The notes beneath the pieces are model-generated. The model was not told the DNA's origin. It did not search any database and saw nothing but the letters and a program-made list of their open reading frames with translations. From NCBI GenBank assembly GCA_025667525.1, contig CM046881.1, positions 27,477,580 through 27,541,579 on the forward strand: a stretch of 64,000 bases of DNA. The letters are read 5' to 3'. The translations under genes and the position numbers were made by a program. Source of the DNA: Glebionis coronaria. Lineage: Eukaryota > Streptophyta > Magnoliopsida > Asterales > Asteraceae. This document shows, piece by piece, positions 58,690 through 64,000 of the stretch. Position 1 is the stretch's first letter; the number at the start of each line of letters is the position of its first letter.

Positions 58690-59125
58690 TGTCCAAAAAC
58701 GATTATCGACTTAAAAGAAAATCATTTGGTCAAACAATTTAACATAAGATGCTAAATTGCTTGAAAGTCAATGCTTCAGATATGACTTTTAACAATTGTA
58801 ATTGCAAGTTAAAATTACTCGAATATTTCAAAAGAAATATTTAAGTTGTCAATCTTACTAGGAGACGAATTAGATATAAATATAACCTTCTTTGACAATC
58901 GAGTGAGAACATAAATAAGAAAGAACAAAGATCACAAGGAAAACGAGATCCAAGACCCAAAGACAAATCATGTTGAAAAACATGAAAAGGAATACAAGAG
59001 AATAAAGATCATACAAAGATGTATGAAACACAAGCCTAAAACTTAAGAATAATTTTAATCCTAGTTCAACTAGAACCCTAAGATTTGCTTAAATTAGATG
59101 TCTTAGCAATAAGCAATCCACATGC

Positions 59126-59368
59126 TTAAATAAAAGACAAGGTGGTGGCGGAATTTGGTGGAGAAGGCTTGGTGATAATCTTGTAATTCAAGTCATCATA
59201 AATATAAGACATGACAAGATGTTGATATTGACAACAATGACAATATGTTCTATGATGCATGACAAAATCATGTGATGGAGGAAGAACACATGGAAGTGGT
59301 GGAAAAGGAAAGTTTCTAAAATCAATTTCCTTAGAAGGAGAAGAGATATGATTTGGTGTGTTCTTTGG
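59126..59368 (-). pseudogene. ORF3-like remnant
   Basis: An 80-codon open stretch without ATG. It is proline-rich and then reads DFVMHHRTYCHCC, aligning with DFVLHHGSSCACC of the tandem element, followed by the same helical segment and a proline-rich end. The upstream part is frame-shifted. It confirms both family membership and conservation of the CxCC block. Confidence 0.65.
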
Positions 59369-59584
59369 TTAATTTGGGTTGAAAGAGATTTGAGAAAACT
59401 GTGGATAATCAAGGCTTTCATTTTGTGACAAATACATTTTGCTTTGGTGTGAAAGAGATGGCAAAATGCTTTGGGTTAAAAAGAGAAAGCACAAGATATT
59501 TTGGGAGTGATCAAAGGTTTGAAACAACGATTCCAAAGGGTGTTGGAACAATTGGGAAGTTTAAAAAACCCGTTTTTGGTTGCT

Positions 59585-59664
59585 TCTACACGCGGTTCTT
59601 TATCTCTGCCTACGGTTCGATAGTGATATAGAACCGTGGGTTACTTAAAGAACCGCCCACAGAA
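59585..59664. repeat. double-palindrome module i
   Basis: Arms CGCGGTTCTTTA ... TAAAGAACCGC around TACGGTTCGATA-GTG-ATATAGAACCGT. It lies upstream, on the transcribed strand, of the ORF3-like remnant. Confidence 0.85.
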
Positions 59665-61312
59665 GGTGGTTTTTGGAGGATAAGGTAATTTTTCCAATTC
59701 GTCAAATCCTAATGTTCTAGTCTAACTTATCATAAAGTCATGCATAAGAGCAATAAAAACTAGAACACACACAAGGGAAAAACACATAGGTTCAATTAGC
59801 ACGTAGGAAGAAGGCTAAGAAAAACCTAATGGCTACAAAAGAAAAAGACTCCTAATGACATACAAAGTTCATCAAACTAAACTATCATTAGTCATATTTA
59901 GGAAGAGCCATTTGATCAATTTAGAGAATGAGTATGAGACTATCACTATAGGTGCTCAATTAAGGCTAAGCACGATCGTTTTTACGAGTTATATAATAAC
60001 CCAACTTCCCACATGGAAGTAATTCAACTGTTAGGTCAAATTAAGATTCTAGTGCATAAATTCTATAGTAGTCATTCTCAAGTTAGACAAAATATAATTC
60101 CTACATTTGTCTAATAAAGTGTAGCAAGGATGAAAAGTGTATGACGACACAATGCACAACCTAATGAGGGTAAAGAATGCATCATTGCAAATCTTTTCAA
60201 ACAAGTCTAGTTAAGGTTATTAACCTTAATGGAACTTGAGGCCAATAACTTTGAAGTGTATAAACAATGTTTACACAAAACAAAGGAACACTCTTGATTG
60301 GTCTTTCGGAAATGAAACATTTACAAATTGCATTACAATGTAAATTACTTGAGTATTTCGGATGAAACATCCAAGTTGTCAAACCGACTCCATTATGCAT
60401 TATAAGCAATTATTAAACAAAACATGTATAATAATTTGAACAAGTAAATTCAATATACCATCATCAACACAAGTGTGAGTTATGATCCGATGTATATTAT
60501 TAATAAACCACATTCTGTCTACACTAAAAAACATGTTAATTAGATTCGATATGATACCAATCATAGTTTGAATAATGAATTGATATTTAATCAAATCTTT
60601 CTTGATTCCCACAAACACTCCTTTAAGAGAAAATAGCTAAGATTTTCAAAGGGTATTTCATGTTTTATAGTGAGGCATTAATCTACTTGAACTAATAACA
60701 CAATGATCGAGTAAGACGACCCACATCAATAGATTTTACAAGCTCCCAAAGCTTTCAAACCTAAAAGTGTTAAAGAATATTCCAAGGTGTACAAAATGTT
60801 TATGTAACATTTGTAAACCAAGAGATGTTAAACCAATATGCAATACACACATAAATAGACAACTAAATAACAGTACTATCAATAGTAATGATCACTTAAG
60901 AATGTCCAAATACAAAAGAAAAAGCACAAAATCATTCGTCTTTGTTTTGAGTGTTAAATACACCAAAGTATACATAGCTTGATTTTATTTAAAAATATTT
61001 TTCGATCCATTTCAAAATTAAATTAAGTTCAACACTTTATAAAAATATATCAATGTACAAAGATATATCAACAAGAGATGTCTAACTTAATATAAAAGAG
61101 TAAAACACAAGTTTTACGACAAACGGAAACTTAATACTCTAGACAAAGTACATAACTTAGAAGACATCCAAAATTTAAAGTTTAAACAAAGGATTGGAAT
61201 CATTTTTAATATAAACGAATTCAATTACGTTTGAAATGGCAGGTGGCACGACTTCTACGGACTTACGGTTGATTTTATATGATTTTTCAAAGATTGTAAA
61301 AATCTGCGTCGG
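59665..61312 (-). other. internal region, non-coding
   Basis: No recognisable ORF1 or ORF2 relative. Only short frames. Confidence 0.4.
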
Positions 61313-61376
61313 ACTGACTGCGGTTCTTTATTGATAAGGAACCTCGGGTAATAGTTAAAGAACCGCGGTCAGAGGA
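61313..61376. repeat. double-palindrome module j
   Basis: Outer arms CTGCGGTTCTTTA ... TTAAAGAACCGCGG with flanking CTGAC/GTCAG. Only one inner arm (ATAAGGAACCTCG) is left, so one arm has been lost. It lies near the primer site. Confidence 0.82.
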
Positions 61377-61730
61377 AAAAAACTAGGTTTTTGACCAAAA
61401 TCATTTAGTAACATTTTGGAAGGACTTATGACTCTAAAAAATCATTTTAGACACATATAACTCATATATTAGAGTTAATTATGACATAAAAGATTTTTAT
61501 ACTTTCAAAAATAAAAACACGTAAAATCAAGCTATTTCCCAAAGTTTATTTAACACCAAAACTTGTACGAATGAAACAATAAAACACATTTCATATTTAA
61601 TCATTCTTCATAGGAAATTTGATACAACGATCGTTTCAATAATTTTAATAACCACTTGTTTTGAAAAACTAGAACAAAGATCGATCCAAGCTTTAAAGCA
61701 CAATATACTTCAAAGATCTTGAATAGCCTC

Positions 61731-61743
61731 GCTCTGATACCGA
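61731..61743 (-). other. primer binding site, initiator tRNA-Met type
   Basis: The minus strand reads ATCGGTATCAGAGC beside the LTR end. One base differs from the usual TGGTATCAGAGC. Confidence 0.75.
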
Positions 61744-61816
61744 TTGTAGAAACTAGAAGGGGGGGGGGGGGGTTGAATAGTTTTTCTAGTGCATTTTTAA
61801 AACATTTCGGCTTAAT

Positions 61817-61901
61817 CCACTGTGTGCGGTTCTTTATTGTACCTGCGGTTCTTTATCAGTAAAGAACCGCCGGTCCATTTAGGGAACCGCCGACAGTGGA
61901 C
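61817..61901. repeat. double-palindrome module k (LTR copy of f)
   Basis: Same structure as module f. CCACTGT ... ACAGTGG outermost pair retained. Confidence 0.9.
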
Positions 61902-63027
61902 GAAACCATTTAGTGAATATTACTCTTAAACAATCTTTGGTATCAAATTCTCGATCAAGCTTGACTAGATATGAGATGTGTTTGATTGAAAGATAAATAC
62001 TACAAGTAAGAAAACACACAAACACATCAAATCAAGAGTACATCAAGCAATAGTCTAAACACTAAGCACACAGGTACTAAGCATAAGCTTTTCCGCAACT
62101 AAGATGTTTAGACTAAGTGATGTACACTTGACCATAATCTAAACATGAAGCACACACGTACTAAGCCTTAACTTTTCTGCAACTTAGATGTTTATATTAT
62201 GAGATGCACACAACACATAACAACATATAAATGCATCAATAAGACTAAAGACATAAATGTAAAGGAAGGTACCGACACGATGATTTATAGTGGTTCGGTC
62301 ACGAAGATCCTCTTCTCCCTACTCCAATCCTCGAGTACACCTTACTCAAGAGTTACTTCACTAGTCAACAAACTCCTTAAGGTGGAGAAACCATACACAA
62401 CGTCGCTTATCCAATTTCTGACTCTAAGCTAAAAGTCGAATCCTAATCTTAAGTAGGACCAATATACACACGTCGCCTACTTCACCATTTTCCGACACAA
62501 GGCTAGATGTCGAGTCCTAATCTTAGATAGGACCAATCTACACCCATCTACACCGATCTTCACACTAGTTATGTTTTATGGCCCAACATAACAAACCTTG
62601 TGTTTTATGAACTAAACACATAAACCATATAGATCTAAGCACACAACACTTAGATCTATGACTCTAACATTATATCCAAGTATTAACAAACTTGGATCTA
62701 CACAACTAACACCTAATCCAAGGATACCCATCACTTGGATCTTCTACCCTTACAAACACATCCAAGTGAACCCAACACTTGGATCTTCTACATATACATA
62801 GTATGAAAACAATAACTTGATCTAGAAGGAGAGATCTTCATCATGTTATGAACCCAACACTTCATGATAATGGAAGTGTTCTTCTCATTGCAGTTGAGAG
62901 GATGAGAGGATGGAGGATAGAATCACATCTTAAACAAGATTAATCAAAATTAACTAATCAAGGAGTTTAAAGATATTTTTGAAGAAACTATGCAAAAAGG
63001 GTTAAAAGAAAAGCTGGAAATGATCCA

Positions 63028-63037
63028 CTATTTATAA
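63028..63037 (-). promoter_or_regulatory. TATA box of 5' LTR
   Basis: The minus strand reads CTTATAAATAG about 27 bp from module l. It would start the element's RNA. Confidence 0.6.
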
Positions 63038-63063
63038 GGCAAGAGTGAAACGGTAAAAAATAC

Positions 63064-63116
63064 TCGCGGTTCCTTAAATGCCCCGCGGTTCCTTATCAAT
63101 AAGGAACCTCCGGCTT
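63064..63116. repeat. double-palindrome module l, partly deleted
   Basis: Same as module g but lacking 20 bp between two TAAGGAACC direct repeats, which removes one arm pair. Confidence 0.85.
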
Positions 63117-63653
63117 GGAGACTGTGTATTTTTGTCCTTTAGTGGGAAAATACCATTTATACCCTCAAAAGATATTCCTTTGGCATTTGGAATATGACAA
63201 ATTCAAATTAAAGGATATTCTTTGAAATATACCTAAGGGAATATTCTTTGGAATATTCCAAATTCAAATTTCCATTTTCTTTTTAATAAAACATTTTCTT
63301 AAAAATAAAGTTTATTAAAATCTTTTGTCACATTTGATTAAATGTGAGTTTTAAGAAAATATTAATCCTTGATTACTTAGTTAGGTTAATAACATGTTTA
63401 TTCATATCTTGAGTGATTCATGCCGAATGCGATCTTGAAGGTGTCGAGAGAAGTACACAAATGTATTCTTGAGTGATTACGAGTACCTTAACATTTTATA
63501 TAATGTATTGCAAATTATACGTTTGTCATCAACAAAACACAAAGAGATTATATTGAAAAAACATCGTAATGTTTGCACTAACATAACGCATAGGCCGCAA
63601 TTAGTTGACTTTGTATACGTGTATCTACATCATTTATTTGGGTGCATAAGTAT

Positions 63654-63842
63654 TTTTTTAGTTTACTAGGAGAAGTTCTCACCGCCTTTAGGACGAGTGG
63701 ACTACTCCCGCGAGAGTTTGTTCGGTATCTCGATGGATAGTATCCCTCCCAAATGAGATTTTTTCCATTCCCAATGCTTGAACCAAGACCTTTATTTAAG
63801 TAGCCCAGTGCTTTGACCAACTGTGTCAACCTCAATTGGTGA
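63654..63842 (-). mobile_element. tRNA-derived SINE
   Basis: The minus strand shows an A-box-like GTTGGTCAAAGCAC and a B-box-like GGTTCAAGCAT about 30 bp later, and ends in an A-rich tail. Flanked by 12-bp repeats GTGCATAAGTAT (63642-63653) and GTGCATACGTAT (63843-63854) with one mismatch. It is a different family from the 57107 SINE. Confidence 0.75.
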
Positions 63843-63854
63843 GTGCATACGTAT

Positions 63855-64000
63855 TAGACTATACATTATCACCTCTTTTTTTAATACTAGAATGGTGTCC
63901 GCGCAATGCGACGGCGAGTCTTCGGTATTGATTTTTGAATTGAACAAATATTATTATCTTACTTATCAAGTTCGTATTCACATTGATGTTAAAAGGGTAA
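63855..64000. other. unassigned end of window
   Basis: No feature supported. Confidence 0.4.

Larger units (their letters stand above)
54586..63583 (-). mobile_element. non-autonomous LTR element, complete
   Basis: 8998 bp with ends TGTAGAAAC and CACTAACA and identical flanks TAACG (54581-54585, 63584-63588). On the minus strand the order is LTR, primer site, about 5.3 kb internal region, purine tract, LTR. It belongs to the same family as 11938-34388: the same LTR ends, the same purine tract, the same double-palindrome modules, and a remnant of the HHxxxCxCC protein. There is no reverse transcriptase or integrase. A SINE is inserted at 57107. Confidence 0.9.
61745..63583 (-). mobile_element. 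non-autonomous element 5' LTR
   Basis: 1839 bp, alignable with 54586-56439. End hairpin around 14 G. Module l is 20 bp shorter than its counterpart g. Confidence 0.88.

Noticed and set aside
13078..63116. CRISPR-like array from the repeated GCGGTTCC units
   Set aside because: Spacing is kilobases and irregular, the units are palindromic modules inside retroelements, and the genome is a plant.

Overview
The window reads as nuclear DNA of a flowering plant. The evidence is AT-rich intergenic sequence, plant LTR retrotransposons of four kinds, tRNA-derived SINEs, many MITEs, and a small cluster of plant UDP-glycosyltransferase (UGT) genes, one with a short GT-AG intron. The non-autonomous retroelement family resembles sequences I associate with Asteraceae (daisy family). 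That placement is inference, not proof.

Layout. 1-3758 is mostly unassigned AT-rich DNA with fold-back repeats and one uncharacterised open frame. 3759-38392 is an old terminal-inverted-repeat element split by a nest of insertions. A Ty3/gypsy element of Tekay/Del type (4389-37121, 5-bp target duplication ACTGA) lies inside it. The right LTR of that element holds a tandem, non-autonomous LTR element on the minus strand (11938-34388). That element is in turn split by an Athila-type Ty3/gypsy element on the minus strand (22561-33329). The Athila element has 1506-bp LTRs differing at about 8 sites, so it is the youngest layer.

37.2-48.1 kb holds hAT-like, CACTA-like, Stowaway-like, Harbinger-like and fold-back MITEs, and a degenerate Ty1/copia element (39629-45031, 195-bp LTRs, duplication GTTTT). 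48.1-53.6 kb is the only ordinary gene territory. It has a broken UGT76-like pseudogene on the plus strand and two UGT709-like genes on the minus strand. One of these is a complete two-exon gene. The other is intronless, with its sugar-binding box degenerate. 54586-63583 is a complete second member of the non-autonomous LTR family (duplication TAACG), carrying a recent SINE. A second SINE lies at 63.65-63.84 kb.

The most unusual signal is an approximately 50-85 bp nested double palindrome built on GCGGTTCCTTA and its inverse. It occurs 13 times and only inside the non-autonomous family. In the tandem element it sits beside the LTR TATA box and before or between three small open frames: leader, module, ORF1, module, ORF2, module, ORF3, PPT. 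The three frames encode a gag-like or 'plant transposon protein'-like product and two proline/serine-rich proteins ending in a shared HGxSCxCC block. No reverse transcriptase or integrase is encoded there, so the family must be mobilised in trans. A second unusual structure is an array of small hairpins in the copia leader whose stems change on both sides together around a common CTCA(T/A)G loop.
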